Origin: Bacillota bacterium
GTDB taxonomy: Bacteria; Bacillota; Bacilli; Bacillales; Cytobacillaceae
DNA length: 23,959 bases
Assembly: GCA_030705745.1 (NCBI GenBank)
Contig: JAUZPT010000007.1
Location: 1 to 23,959, forward strand
Direction of reading: 5' to 3'
Shown one piece after another: positions 8,401-15,694 of the stretch. Numbering within the stretch: the first letter of the stretch is position 1; the number at the start of each line of letters is the position of its first letter. The position numbers were made by a program, and so were the translations under genes. The notes under the pieces are model-generated. The model was not told the origin of the DNA and searched no databases. It saw nothing but the letters and a program-made list of their open reading frames with translations.

Positions 8401-8629
8401 AGATTGTTAATTATTAAAATAAAAAAAGCAATACTTTCTCTGTATATTAAATCACACTTTTATCCTTTTTTGTGAACTTTTTTTGTATAATTTCCAAAAG
8501 AAACATCATAAAATTCATCTATAACCTTTCGTAGTGCGAAAAGAAAACGTTTATATAGGAAATATCGGGAAAAAATAAGTTTTTTCCAATATAAAGAAAA
8601 TATTATCATGTTCAATACAAAAAATAAAC

Positions 8630-8662
8630 AAACAATCCTAATAACGATTAGGATTGTTTTTC
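8630..8662. terminator. Orphan bidirectional terminator upstream of ctaA
   Basis: A perfect 13-bp stem (8630-8642 with 8647-8659) and the loop AACG are followed on the plus strand by TTTTTC; the minus side is also T-rich. No gene ends here, which suggests an unrecognised short transcript or a leader or insulating structure. Confidence 0.65.
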
Positions 8663-8758
8663 TGTTTTCATCATAATTTTCGACCTATTCCACTATAACA
8701 ATAGTGAAAACTAGTTCGTTACAATAAAAACAAAGAAACATTTCATTATAAAATGAAA

Positions 8759-8786
8759 AACAGAGATTCACGTCTGTTCTTTTTTG
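8759..8786 (+). terminator. Terminator-like hairpin in the ctaA leader region
   Basis: AACAGA (8759-8764) pairs with TCTGTT (8773-8778) around an 8-base loop and is followed by CTTTTTTTG. The stem is short. It lies 115 bases before ctaA and could be an attenuator if transcription starts upstream of it. Confidence 0.35.
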
Positions 8787-8900
8787 TCATAATTCGTTAT
8801 GATGAATAAGGGATTTTGAACTTCAACGGTTACAAATTAATTATACGGTCAAGATTAGTCTTTGACAAATTTTTGAATTATTTACAAGAAGGTGAAGTAT

Positions 8901-9809
8901 TTGCGGCGTTCTTTAAAGTGGCTTGCAGTTGCCACTACAATCGGAATGATTTTTATTTTAATCGGTGGAGCATTGGTTACGAAAACAGGTTCAGGAATGG
9001 GATGCGGAAGATCATGGCCACTATGCAACGGCAAATTCGTTCCAACCCATATCACAGCACAATTAATCATCGAGCTTGCACATAGGCTTATTTCCGGAAC
9101 TGTGGGCATCATGGTCCTGATTCTCTCTATATGGTCCTGGAAAACAATTGGTCATATTAGGGAAGCAAAATTCCTTTCATTTCTATCATTTTTCTTTCTT
9201 TTGCTACAGGCGTTGATTGGTGCTGCAGCGGTAAAATGGGGCCAATCTGGCTTTATTCTAGCCTTGCACTTTGGAATTTCACTTGTTTCTTTTGCTTCGG
9301 TATTTTTATTGACATTGCTCATTTTTGAAGTGGATAAAAAATTCGATGCTGAAAAGCTGATTATTGATAAAAGAATGGGAAGGCATATTGTTCTTGTTTC
9401 CATTTATAGTTACTTCGTTATTTATTCCGGTGCTCTTGTGCGGCACACGAAGTCAAGTCTCGTGTGCCGTGATTGGCCATTGTGCATTAACAGCTCTCCA
9501 GCGCTTCCATCGAACATGTATGAATGGGTTCAAATGGGCCACAGGACAGCCGCGGCTTTAATTTTTCTTTGGATTGCATATATTACAATTTTGGCCATTC
9601 GCAAGTATAAGCATCAAAAAATCATTTACTGGGGCTGGATTATATCTTTTGCGCTCGTTTGCTTGCAGGTGATTGCAGGCGCATGCATTATTTTCAGCAG
9701 GTTAAATCTGTATATTGCTCTTCTACACGCTTTTTTCATCACCTGCCTTTTCGGAGTACTGAGTTATTTTCTACTCTTATATTCCCGAAACAGACACAAT
9801 AGCCATTAA
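8901..9809 (+). CDS. ctaA: Heme A synthase
   Basis: This eight-helix membrane protein oxidises heme O to heme A for the caa3 oxidase. I choose TTG at 8901 (302 residues): AAGGTG lies 6 bases upstream and residues then number as in B. subtilis CtaA, with Cys35 and Cys42 in the Gly-Cys-Gly-Arg-Ser-Trp-Pro-Leu-Cys loop. An in-frame GTG at 8892 falls inside that ribosome binding site. Heme ligand histidines are visible in Glu58-Leu-Ala-His61, Leu-His-Phe-Gly-Ile-Ser, Gln-Met-Gly-His-Arg and Leu-His-Ala-Phe-Phe. A second Cys pair (Cys-Arg-Asp-Trp-Pro-Leu-Cys) is in the C-terminal half. It is divergent from ctaB, as in B. subtilis. Confidence 0.95.
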   Translation: MRRSLKWLAVATTIGMIFILIGGALVTKTGSGMGCGRSWPLCNGKFVPTHITAQLIIELAHRLISGTVGIMVLILSIWSWKTIGHIREAKFLSFLSFFFLLLQALIGAAAVKWGQSGFILALHFGISLVSFASVFLLTLLIFEVDKKFDAEKLIIDKRMGRHIVLVSIYSYFVIYSGALVRHTKSSLVCRDWPLCINSSPALPSNMYEWVQMGHRTAAALIFLWIAYITILAIRKYKHQKIIYWGWIISFALVCLQVIAGACIIFSRLNLYIALLHAFFITCLFGVLSYFLLLYSRNRHNSH

Positions 9810-9841
9810 AAAAAGTTGCCGAATTATCGGCAACTTTTTTT
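9809..9841. terminator. Bidirectional terminator between ctaA and ftsW
   Basis: A 14-bp stem (AAAAAAGTTGCCGA with TCGGCAACTTTTTT) and loop ATTA, with A and T runs on both sides, immediately after the ctaA stop and 6 bases before the ftsW stop. It serves both convergent genes. Confidence 0.9.
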
Positions 9842-9846
9842 ATTTC

Positions 9847-11052
9847 TCATGACCTTAGTTGAAAAACATTTTGTTTATTCACAGCCGTTTTCTTGTCTAT
9901 TTGCATCTCATTTTTTTTATACTTGCTTTCATAATTAGTAAACATCGAAATATTGACCAATATTCCGCTTGCCAGGGCAAGCTGTACAAGTGAAGATCCC
10001 CCATAGCTGACAAAAGGAAGAGGAACGCCTGTTAACGGTATAAGACCCGAGACGCCACCAAGGTTTATAAAAGATTGTAAACCTCTCATGCCAGCGATTC
10101 CAATGGCAAGCATACTTCCAAAAGGATCCTTGCACTTCATGCTAATATAAATCCCTCTTAAAACGATATATCCCAAAAGGATCAAGACGAAGCCCACACC
10201 CCAAATTCCAAGTTCCTCTGCAATGACTGCCATAATGAAATCCGTATGTGGTTCAGGCAAATAACCTAACTTCTCTATGCTTTTCCCTAATCCCAATCCA
10301 TTTATGCCTCCCGAACCGATTGCATAATATGAATTAACAATATGGTATCCAAAGGTTTTCTCAACAGCAAATGGATTGGAATAGGCCTGAAAACGGCCCA
10401 TGCGCACAGTTGAGAAAACTTTTGCTTTTAAAACAATGGCAAACGGCAATGCCGCAATTATTCCTATCGTCGCTAAGCGAAGAATATTCTTCCCATTCAT
10501 ACCAGAGGAAACAATAACCGTAAGAGCAATCAGAAAAATAATCCCAGCGGTTCCAAAATCCGGCTGGATTGCGACAAACAAACAGACCAAAAAGAGATAA
10601 AGAAGAGGAGGTACAACACCTTTATTAAATTCATTTATGTAGTTCTGTTTTTTCGCATAAACGGCTGACATATAGATGATGACGAACAACTTTACAAATT
10701 CAGAAGGCTGTAAGCTGTTACTTCCAAATTTGAACCAACTATTTGCGTTACCGGCGACATGGCCAAACACAAACAAAGCCGCCAGTCCAGCTAAAGATCC
10801 CACAACCATTGGGAAAAGAATTCTTGTACTCCTCATAGCTTTGTATGGAAAGAGAGCAGTTAGGATAAAAACAACTGCAGCCGCAATAAGATGCAGTTTT
10901 TGCTTTTGATAAAAATAGTCAGCAGGATATCCGTATCTTTGCATCGCAGTGACCATACTTGCACTATATACCATAATCAGCCCGAATGTCGCCAAAAGTG
11001 CGATCGCAATAACAAGCGTATAATCATATGATTTCAAAATTTTCTTTATCAT
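9847..11052 (-). CDS. ftsW: FtsW/RodA/SpoVE-family peptidoglycan polymerase, FtsW
   Basis: This 401-residue SEDS glycosyltransferase has ten membrane helices and polymerises lipid II into septal glycan, working with a class B penicillin-binding protein. The SEDS signature is intact: Pro-Glu-Pro-His-Thr-Asp271-Phe at the catalytic outer loop, Gln-Pro-Ser-Glu-Phe (115-119), Gln-Pro-Asp-Phe-Gly-Thr (163-168), and Gly-Val-Pro-Leu-Pro-Phe-Val-Ser-Tyr-Gly-Gly-Ser. Length matches B. subtilis FtsW (403), and the adjacent ylaN supports FtsW over SpoVE or RodA. The ATG follows GAGGAAG. A perfect TATAAT lies upstream (11086-11091, minus) without a good -35 box. A terminator separates it from ylaN. Confidence 0.92.
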   Translation of the reverse strand: MIKKILKSYDYTLVIAIALLATFGLIMVYSASMVTAMQRYGYPADYFYQKQKLHLIAAAVVFILTALFPYKAMRSTRILFPMVVGSLAGLAALFVFGHVAGNANSWFKFGSNSLQPSEFVKLFVIIYMSAVYAKKQNYINEFNKGVVPPLLYLFLVCLFVAIQPDFGTAGIIFLIALTVIVSSGMNGKNILRLATIGIIAALPFAIVLKAKVFSTVRMGRFQAYSNPFAVEKTFGYHIVNSYYAIGSGGINGLGLGKSIEKLGYLPEPHTDFIMAVIAEELGIWGVGFVLILLGYIVLRGIYISMKCKDPFGSMLAIGIAGMRGLQSFINLGGVSGLIPLTGVPLPFVSYGGSSLVQLALASGILVNISMFTNYESKYKKNEMQIDKKTAVNKQNVFQLRS

Positions 11053-11168
11053 TTCATCTCTTCCTCAATTTTGATTGGTACAACTATTATAATAGAAAAA
11101 TGTGGCGAATACTTAAGGAAAAGATATTTAATTAAAAATAGGCATATGTGCTGATTTTATATTGTATC

Positions 11169-11208
11169 AAAAAAACTCAAACAATTCGAATTCATTGTTT
11201 GAGTTTTG
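11169..11208 (-). terminator. Rho-independent terminator after ylaN
   Basis: A 14-bp perfect stem (11172-11185 with 11194-11207) around an 8-base loop is followed on the minus strand by T residues. It lies 5 bases past the ylaN stop and separates ylaN from ftsW. Confidence 0.87.
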
Positions 11209-11211
11209 TAG

Positions 11212-11496
11212 TTATTTTTTTATAGATGCATCGTGAAGGACGGAAAGTTCTCTTTCCAGTTTATCCAAGATTTCCTTGCCATCCATAACATTTATCAAGC
11301 CAAGTCGCACTGCAAAGTCAATTTCTCTTGATAAGCCAAACATTTGAGTATCCAATACCTCTTCATAAAGAGGGCATTGAGGCATCGTAAGATTATCCAT
11401 TTGCACTTTGATCAACTTTAATATTTTATCAGCGTCAGCCTGCAATAAGGCATATGCTCTTTCCTGATGATTCACTACCATTTCAGACGCCACCAT
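11212..11496 (-). CDS. ylaN: YlaN (DUF1507) iron-homeostasis protein
   Basis: This 94-residue soluble protein is almost identical to Bacillus YlaN through its core ([19 protein letters not shown]). The frame stays open for 44 more codons upstream, but ATG 11496 has the ribosome binding site GGGGGGATCA next to it and agrees with the known N-terminus Met-Ala-Ser-Glu-Met; a GTG one codon later (11493) is equally possible. YlaN is essential in B. subtilis under standard conditions, and is reported to bind iron and Fur in B. subtilis and Staphylococcus, relieving Fur repression. It has its own promoter at 11538-11566 and its own terminator, so it is a single-gene transcript. Confidence 0.95.
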   Translation of the reverse strand: MVASEMVVNHQERAYALLQADADKILKLIKVQMDNLTMPQCPLYEEVLDTQMFGLSREIDFAVRLGLINVMDGKEILDKLERELSVLHDASIKK

Positions 11497-11537
11497 TGAT
11501 CCCCCCGTCTCCGAGCGTTTACCCAACTTATCTCTAA

Positions 11538-11566
11538 ATTTTACCGTTAAGAGACATAAATTGCAA
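11538..11566 (-). promoter_or_regulatory. Sigma-A promoter of ylaN
   Basis: Minus-strand TTGCAA (11561-11566), a 17-base spacer and TAAAAT (11538-11543). The predicted start near 11531 gives a leader of about 34 bases. It overlaps the upstream in-frame extension of the plus-strand small ORF. Confidence 0.7.
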
Positions 11567-11616
11567 GAACATTCATCATCGACCCCAAAAAAGTACATGC
11601 CAAAATAAAACAGGAT

Positions 11617-11757
11617 ATGACATTCCATGAAATTGAAGCTATACTTTTACTTAGAACAAAAAGTGGAAGCGCATTGTTTATCCCCTCGAGGTTGCTGGAA
11701 CTGGATTATGATAACCCTGTGAGTTATGAACAACGCGAATTTTCATTATTTTCTTAG
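11617..11757 (+). CDS. Small unannotated ORF upstream of ylaL (46 aa; frame open from 11560)
   Basis: An ORF of 46 codons from ATG 11617 to TAG 11755-11757, in a frame open back to 11560 (65 codons, after TAA 11557-11559). The translation looks like a folded soluble protein: [16 protein letters not shown], then [10 protein letters not shown], ending Glu-Phe-Ser-Leu-Phe-Ser. I do not recognise the family. The in-frame extension also reads well ([13 protein letters not shown]), but the only starts there would be ATT or ATA/ATC. The ATG has only a poor ribosome binding site (AGG two bases away). The stop lies 26 bases before ylaL on the same strand, so co-transcription is likely. Confidence 0.5.
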   Translation: MTFHEIEAILLLRTKSGSALFIPSRLLELDYDNPVSYEQREFSLFS

Positions 11758-11783
11758 CAACAGGTGAAAATGGAGGCATTATC

Positions 11784-12281
11784 ATGGAAAATATCATTCA
11801 AATAAAAGGAAAAGTGAGATTTCCGATTACTCTTGATCCAGGAGTATGGATTTTTGACGATCGACGAGTCGATTTATCCACGTTCTTTGATCAACCAGAA
11901 AAATCAGAGAATCATTTAGAAAGATACACAAAGGAAATTTCGAAGCACTGGGACAGGGAAATTACTGAGGGGGCAATTGTACCGCCAACTTTAAAAACCG
12001 AAAAAAAATTCCTGAAGGAACAATTATTGTCCGGATCATTCGGCATTCCATTGAAACCATTTTTGCTCAATGCAGAACCCCATCAAGATGCAACATCCTT
12101 AATAATAGAAACTGCTAGTGATAAAATAGTAGTTCCTCTAGAAAAAGCTTTTATGAGCATCGTAGCTTTCTCGGAAAACGGAAAACCATTAAAGCAGGAT
12201 GGGCCAGTCCATATTTATTTTGGCGATGGTTCCAATCGACACAACCCTATTAAATGCGTTAAAGGTTTTCACATTTTATAG
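11784..12281 (+). CDS. ylaL: YlaL-like conserved protein
   Basis: This 165-residue soluble protein is identified as YlaL by its N-terminal pattern (Lys-Gly-Lys-Val-Arg-Phe-Pro-Ile-Thr-Leu-Asp-Pro-Gly-Val-Trp-Ile-Phe-Asp-Asp-Arg), size and position next to phoH/ylaK. Databases often label it a peptidyl-prolyl isomerase, but I see no motif that proves this. It has no signal peptide or membrane segment. The ATG has the ribosome binding site ATGGAGG at good spacing. It is followed by a bidirectional terminator shared with convergent ylaK. The physiological role is unknown. Confidence 0.72.
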   Translation: MENIIQIKGKVRFPITLDPGVWIFDDRRVDLSTFFDQPEKSENHLERYTKEISKHWDREITEGAIVPPTLKTEKKFLKEQLLSGSFGIPLKPFLLNAEPHQDATSLIIETASDKIVVPLEKAFMSIVAFSENGKPLKQDGPVHIYFGDGSNRHNPIKCVKGFHIL

Positions 12282-12290
12282 TAATATCCG

Positions 12291-12320
12291 AACGGGCGCA
12301 ACAAAGCGCCCGTTTATTTT
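12291..12320. terminator. Bidirectional terminator between ylaL and ylaK
   Basis: A perfect 9-bp GC-rich stem (AACGGGCGC with GCGCCCGTT) and a 6-base loop, followed on the plus strand by TATTTTC. It lies between two convergent stop codons. Confidence 0.8.
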
Positions 12321-13648
12321 CATAAAAGATCGGCTGCCAGTCTGGCGAGCCCTGATCTCTCCCCTTTTAACAATTTCATATGGGCCGAAATGGATTCATT
12401 CTTGAATTTTTCAAGAACGTAAGCTAGGCCGTTATTATACGCATCCAAATACGGATGGTCAATCTGGTCAGGATCTCCCATCAGGACGATTTTACTTCCC
12501 TCTCCTACCCTCGTTAATATCGTCTTTACCTCATGTTTCGTTAAATTTTGTGCTTCATCAATGATAATAAATTGATCCGGCAAACTTCTTCCCCTAATGT
12601 AAGTGAGAGCTTCGACTTCAATCGAATTCATGCCCGCAAGGATGGCATCCAGTTCTCCCGCTTTTTTTGTATTGAAAAGAAATTCGAGATTATCGAATAT
12701 GGGCTGCATCCAAGGCCTGAGTTTTTCTTGTTTTTCCCCTGGAAGGTATCCAAGGTCTTTTCCCACTGGCACAATTGGCCTTGCAACAAGAAGCTTTTTA
12801 TATTGCCTCAGATCCTCTGTCTGAAGCAAGCCTGAAGCAAGCGCCAATAAAGTCTTTCCGGTTCCGGCTTTGCCAATAAGGGTGACAAGCGGGATATCTT
12901 TTCTCAAAAGCAATTCTATTGCTAGCGTTTGTTGGACATTGCGGGGATGGATTCCCCATATATGTTCCTGGTTAAAAATTAACTTCTTGACCTTGTTGCC
13001 GCTTTTGTCTACCATACCTAGCGCAGAGGCTGAACCACCAAGAGAATCCTTCATGATAAGTGCCTGATTTGGATAAAAGGGGTGGTTGGCGATCTCCAAA
13101 AGAGAAAGTTCTCCTCTTTCGTAAAACTTGCTTAACTTATCCGCAGGCAAATATACTTCGAGAAATCCCGTATATAAATGATCTGTTTCAATCACGCGAT
13201 CACTTAAAAAATCTTCTGCCACGAGACCGATTGAATCTGCTTTTACCCGGACAAGCGTATCCTTGCTAACTAGAATAACCATTTTACCATTTTCTTTTGT
13301 TTGCTCCTCTAAAAATAAGTTCTTTGCCACAGCCAGAATCCGGTTATCATTTGTTTTTTCAACAAAAATTTCTTGAAGTTCATGAAACGAACGGTGATTC
13401 AATTCAATTCGTAAACTGCCTCCATTTTCGAGCTGGATTTTCTCGTGCAGCTTCCCATTGGCTCTCAGGCTATCGATTAACCTAGATACCTGCCTTGCAT
13501 TCCTACCTACTTCGTCCATATATCTTTTCTTAGAGTCAACCTCTTCCAGGACAACGGCTGGAATGATGACCTCGTTGTCTTCAAAAGAGAAAATGGAATA
13601 CGGGTCCTGCAACAATACATTTGTGTCCAACACGTATATTTTACTCAA
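12320..13648 (-). CDS. ylaK: PIN-PhoH family ATPase/RNase (YlaK)
   Basis: This 442-residue protein fuses an N-terminal PIN ribonuclease domain (about 1-140; acidic residues Asp8, Glu35/Glu36, Asp101 and Asp130) to a C-terminal PhoH P-loop ATPase. The ATPase has a Walker A Gly-Lys-Ala-Gly-Thr-Gly-Lys-Thr at 259-266, a Walker B Ile-Ile-Ile-Asp-Glu-Ala-Gln at 361-367, and Gly-Asp-Pro-Asp-Gln-Ile-Asp after it. Related PIN-PhoH (PhoH2) proteins act as ATP-dependent RNA helicase/RNases; the role in Bacillus is not settled. The start is TTG 13648 with GGGAGG seven bases upstream. It is convergent with ylaL and divergent from ylaJ. Confidence 0.92.
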   Translation of the reverse strand: MSKIYVLDTNVLLQDPYSIFSFEDNEVIIPAVVLEEVDSKKRYMDEVGRNARQVSRLIDSLRANGKLHEKIQLENGGSLRIELNHRSFHELQEIFVEKTNDNRILAVAKNLFLEEQTKENGKMVILVSKDTLVRVKADSIGLVAEDFLSDRVIETDHLYTGFLEVYLPADKLSKFYERGELSLLEIANHPFYPNQALIMKDSLGGSASALGMVDKSGNKVKKLIFNQEHIWGIHPRNVQQTLAIELLLRKDIPLVTLIGKAGTGKTLLALASGLLQTEDLRQYKKLLVARPIVPVGKDLGYLPGEKQEKLRPWMQPIFDNLEFLFNTKKAGELDAILAGMNSIEVEALTYIRGRSLPDQFIIIDEAQNLTKHEVKTILTRVGEGSKIVLMGDPDQIDHPYLDAYNNGLAYVLEKFKNESISAHMKLLKGERSGLARLAADLL

Positions 13649-13858
13649 TCCGATGCCTCCCGTTTCTCATGTTCTTTTGATCTTAAATGGTCTGAAGCAC
13701 GCAAAGGTAAAGGAACTTTTGTAAAATATATGAGTATCGGGATAAAGATAGAAGAAAAATAGCACAATAAATGATAATCAATCCGTTAAAAGACCCGGTT
13801 TTCAAGACAAATATGAATTCATTCATACATGAAAAATACAAAAAATGAGGTGATTTCA

Positions 13859-14443
13859 ATGAAGAAAATTATTATGTCTATTTTAATCCTTGTTATTTTA
13901 GCGGGATGCAGTACCAATACAGTTAGAAATCAAAATGTAAAGTCACAAGTAATCAACGTGAAAAATAGTTATATTCAAGAAGTCGACAAAAAATCAGGAC
14001 AGGAAATCGCAAAGCATTTGGTCGAACTCGCCTCCGGTATCCCAAATGTTAACGATGCTACAGCAGTCGTGATCGGAAGATATGCTATCGTTGGAATTGA
14101 TGTAAATTCAAAACTAGAAAGGTCGCAGGTTGGTTCGATAAAGTATTCAGTTGCCGAAAGCTTAAAGAAGGATCCTTTTGGGGCTCGAGCAATAGTCGTA
14201 GCTGATGCGGATACAACTGCCAGATTAAAAGAAATCTCTCAGGATATTCGAAATGGAAGGCCTGTACAAGGTGTCCTGAATGAGCTCGCAGATATTACAG
14301 GACGCTTAATGCCTGAAATACCTGGTGATTTAATCAACCCAAATCCAAAAAATGCCCCAGAAGAACCAAAAAGGAATTTAAATCGCACTGAACAAAATAA
14401 CCTCCAACATCAACAGGAACAAGAATCAAAAGGAAAAAAATAG
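13859..14443 (+). CDS. ylaJ: YhcN/YlaJ family sporulation lipoprotein
   Basis: This 194-residue lipoprotein begins at ATG 13859, chosen over an upstream in-frame ATG (13829) because GAGGTGATTT stands 4-5 bases before it and the signal peptide begins there. The signal sequence ends in Leu-Ala-Gly-Cys17. The YhcN/YlaJ domain follows, with Asp-Ala-Thr-Ala-Val-Val-Ile-Gly-Arg-Tyr-Ala-Ile-Val-Gly-Ile-Asp near residues 75-90, and a Pro/Gln/Glu-rich tail. In B. subtilis, YhcN and YlaJ are spore proteins of the inner membrane region that influence germination and outgrowth. Expression would be expected in the forespore; I could not place a clear sigma-F/G promoter. Confidence 0.9.
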   Translation: MKKIIMSILILVILAGCSTNTVRNQNVKSQVINVKNSYIQEVDKKSGQEIAKHLVELASGIPNVNDATAVVIGRYAIVGIDVNSKLERSQVGSIKYSVAESLKKDPFGARAIVVADADTTARLKEISQDIRNGRPVQGVLNELADITGRLMPEIPGDLINPNPKNAPEEPKRNLNRTEQNNLQHQQEQESKGKK

Positions 14444-14487
14444 GTTTTGTTAATCATCTTTGTCTATATTAGCTGAACACAAAAAAT

Positions 14488-14518
14488 AAAAAGCTTAGTC
14501 ATTTGACTAAGCTTTTTT
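14488..14518. terminator. Terminator after ylaJ, overlapping the end of the next gene
   Basis: A 14-bp perfect stem (14488-14501 with 14504-14517) has A and T runs at both ends. It terminates ylaJ on the plus strand. Its right arm also encodes the last codons and stop of the convergent minus-strand gene. Confidence 0.85.
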
Positions 14519-14962
14519 CATTGCTTCCATTACTTGTTTGTCTAATCTTGCTGCTGCGTCTTTGTCATAAGTTTTATCGTACTTAGGCTCAGCAACAATT
14601 TTTGATCCATAAAACATAACATCTCGAACTTCCTGAATGGATAATTCAATTAATGCAAGTTTCAATGGAACGTCAGATAATTTTTCAATTTTCACATTAG
14701 CCGTTCCACTTATTGAATATGTAGATTCATTAGCAATTACGTTTATGACTGCTTGATTATGAGCGGTAACGTTTTGTACAATTCTGGACCGATTATCGAC
14801 AGCGAAATAAATCGTGCTATCATCTTTCGCAAAAACCCACGAAATCGCACTAATTGCTGGTGCCCCTGTTTCATGGTCAATCGTTGCCAAAGTAACAAAT
14901 TTTTCTTTTTGAAGCTCATTGTATAAAGGCACAATTAATTTAGGTTCAACTTGGTTTGCCAT
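14507..14962 (-). CDS. FMN-binding split-barrel protein (pyridoxamine 5'-phosphate oxidase family)
   Basis: This 151-residue protein has the PNPOx-like pattern: Phe-Val-Thr-Leu-Ala-Thr-Ile-Asp near residues 22-29, a Pro-Ala-Ile-Ser strand, Ile-Tyr-Phe-Ala-Val-Asp-Asn-Arg-Ser-Arg near 51-60, and an Ile-Ser-Gly-Thr-Ala-Asn-Val strand near 84-90. The family binds FMN or F420/heme in a dimer. It is shorter than true PdxH and lacks that enzyme's C-terminal region, so it is more likely a general flavin oxidoreductase or flavin-binding protein. The ATG has GGGG eight bases upstream. It sits between ylaI and ylaJ, where I recall no gene in B. subtilis. The substrate is unknown. Confidence 0.78.
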   Translation of the reverse strand: MANQVEPKLIVPLYNELQKEKFVTLATIDHETGAPAISAISWVFAKDDSTIYFAVDNRSRIVQNVTAHNQAVINVIANESTYSISGTANVKIEKLSDVPLKLALIELSIQEVRDVMFYGSKIVAEPKYDKTYDKDAAARLDKQVMEAMKKA

Positions 14963-15143
14963 TCTATCTACCCCTTATTTAATTTCTGATAGCATCTGAA
15001 GGAACTATTCCCATCTTACTACTATCCCAATTATTCATCAACTCATACGGAATTCGCTAACGACTTGAATGCCGGTATGGTATACTATTATATAATTATT
15101 CATGTTATTGTTTGATATGAGAGAAAAAAATCGAGGTGTATAT

Positions 15144-15344
15144 ATGAGAGTCAAATGTGTTATTTGCGATAAAATTGAAGCGATTGAAGATGAATCGCTT
15201 ATAGCAAAACGGCTACGCAACCGCCCCATACATACATATATGTGTAATAGCTGCCAGGAAAGAATAACCGAAAAAACGAATGCCCGCATTGAAACAGGCA
15301 ATTTCCGTCTTTATCGCTCAAATTCCGAGGAAGATGAATGGTAG
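15144..15344 (+). CDS. ylaI: YlaI (DUF2197) zinc-finger-like protein
   Basis: This 66-residue protein begins at ATG 15144, preceded by GAGGTG at good spacing; the frame is open 14 codons further upstream without a ribosome binding site. Two Cys pairs, Cys5-x-x-Cys8 and Cys34-x-x-Cys37, form a probable zinc ribbon. The C-terminal half (Thr-Asn-Ala-Arg-Ile-Glu-Thr-Gly-Asn-Phe) matches DUF2197. The function is unknown. It is a single gene followed by a strong terminator shared with the convergent typA-ylaH-orf96 unit. Confidence 0.9.
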   Translation: MRVKCVICDKIEAIEDESLIAKRLRNRPIHTYMCNSCQERITEKTNARIETGNFRLYRSNSEEDEW

Positions 15345-15350
15345 TACATA

Positions 15351-15391
15351 AAAACCCGAGTGGCCCACGAAACGGCCACTCGGGTTTTTTT
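15351..15391. terminator. Bidirectional terminator between ylaI and orf96
   Basis: A perfect 15-bp stem (15351-15365 with 15374-15388; AAAACCCGAGTGGCC) with an 8-base loop and TTTTTTT on the plus side. The minus side follows with TATGTACTACC, so it is strongest for ylaI. Confidence 0.9.
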
Positions 15392-15680
15392 ATATCTCCG
15401 GATAGTTTGGAAACTTTTCCGGTTCTTCATTGATTTGATTAAGCATAACTTCAATCAAATCGCATGGAAAACGAGTTGTCTTTCTCTCTCCGTTTTGATC
15501 AAAAGAAATGTAATACATATCATCATCTTTTGAAACTTCAATATGAGAAACTCCATGTTGTTCACGCAAAATTTCATAAAACATCGTTTCGGTTTCGACT
15601 GCTGCAACATCATCCTGCCGCACATCCAAAACCACCTTGATTGTTAACCAATTATACAATGCATCCTGCAGGGACATCAT
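15390..15680 (-). CDS. Conserved hypothetical protein downstream of ylaH
   Basis: A 96-residue acidic soluble protein of unknown function. The frame is open to 15698, where ATG would overlap the ylaH stop (ATGA). I prefer ATG 15680 (or the adjacent ATG 15677), because GGAGGG lies seven bases before it. The sequence starts Met-Ser-Leu-Gln-Asp-Ala-Leu-Tyr-Asn-Trp-Leu-Thr and ends Glu-Pro-Glu-Lys-Phe-Pro-Asn-Tyr-Pro. There is no metal motif, signal peptide or membrane segment. It is last in the typA-ylaH unit and is likely co-translated with ylaH. I recall similar proteins at this position in other Bacillaceae but cannot name a family. Confidence 0.78.
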   Translation of the reverse strand: MMSLQDALYNWLTIKVVLDVRQDDVAAVETETMFYEILREQHGVSHIEVSKDDDMYYISFDQNGERKTTRFPCDLIEVMLNQINEEPEKFPNYPEI

Positions 15681-15694
15681 TACTTTTCCCTCCA

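Larger units (their letters stand above)
8262..8900. other. Long hairpin-rich gap between divergent ctaB and ctaA
   Basis: These 639 bases hold no convincing gene. They contain an AT-rich inverted repeat (8361-8400), a perfect 8-bp hairpin (8568-8575 with 8580-8587), a strong orphan terminator (8630-8661), and four short hairpins in tandem (8691-8706, 8741-8758, 8759-8778, 8787-8802). A TTTGTGAAC stretch near 8469 and TTTGTGATAAAT (minus strand, near 8290) recall ResD-type boxes, but this is only a resemblance. I could not fix the ctaA promoter. Confidence 0.6.

Noticed and set aside
8469..8485. TTTGTGAAC-type sequence as a ResD binding site
   Set aside because: It looks like published ResD targets but the motif is too loose to assert in such AT-rich DNA; kept only as a note.
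8609..8680. 22-codon ORF starting at the ATG near 8609
   Set aside because: It runs through the orphan terminator hairpin and has only a weak ribosome binding site.
11497..11628. 44-codon N-terminal extension of ylaN
   Set aside because: The ylaN promoter and ribosome binding site lie inside it, and the known YlaN N-terminus starts at 11496 or 11493.
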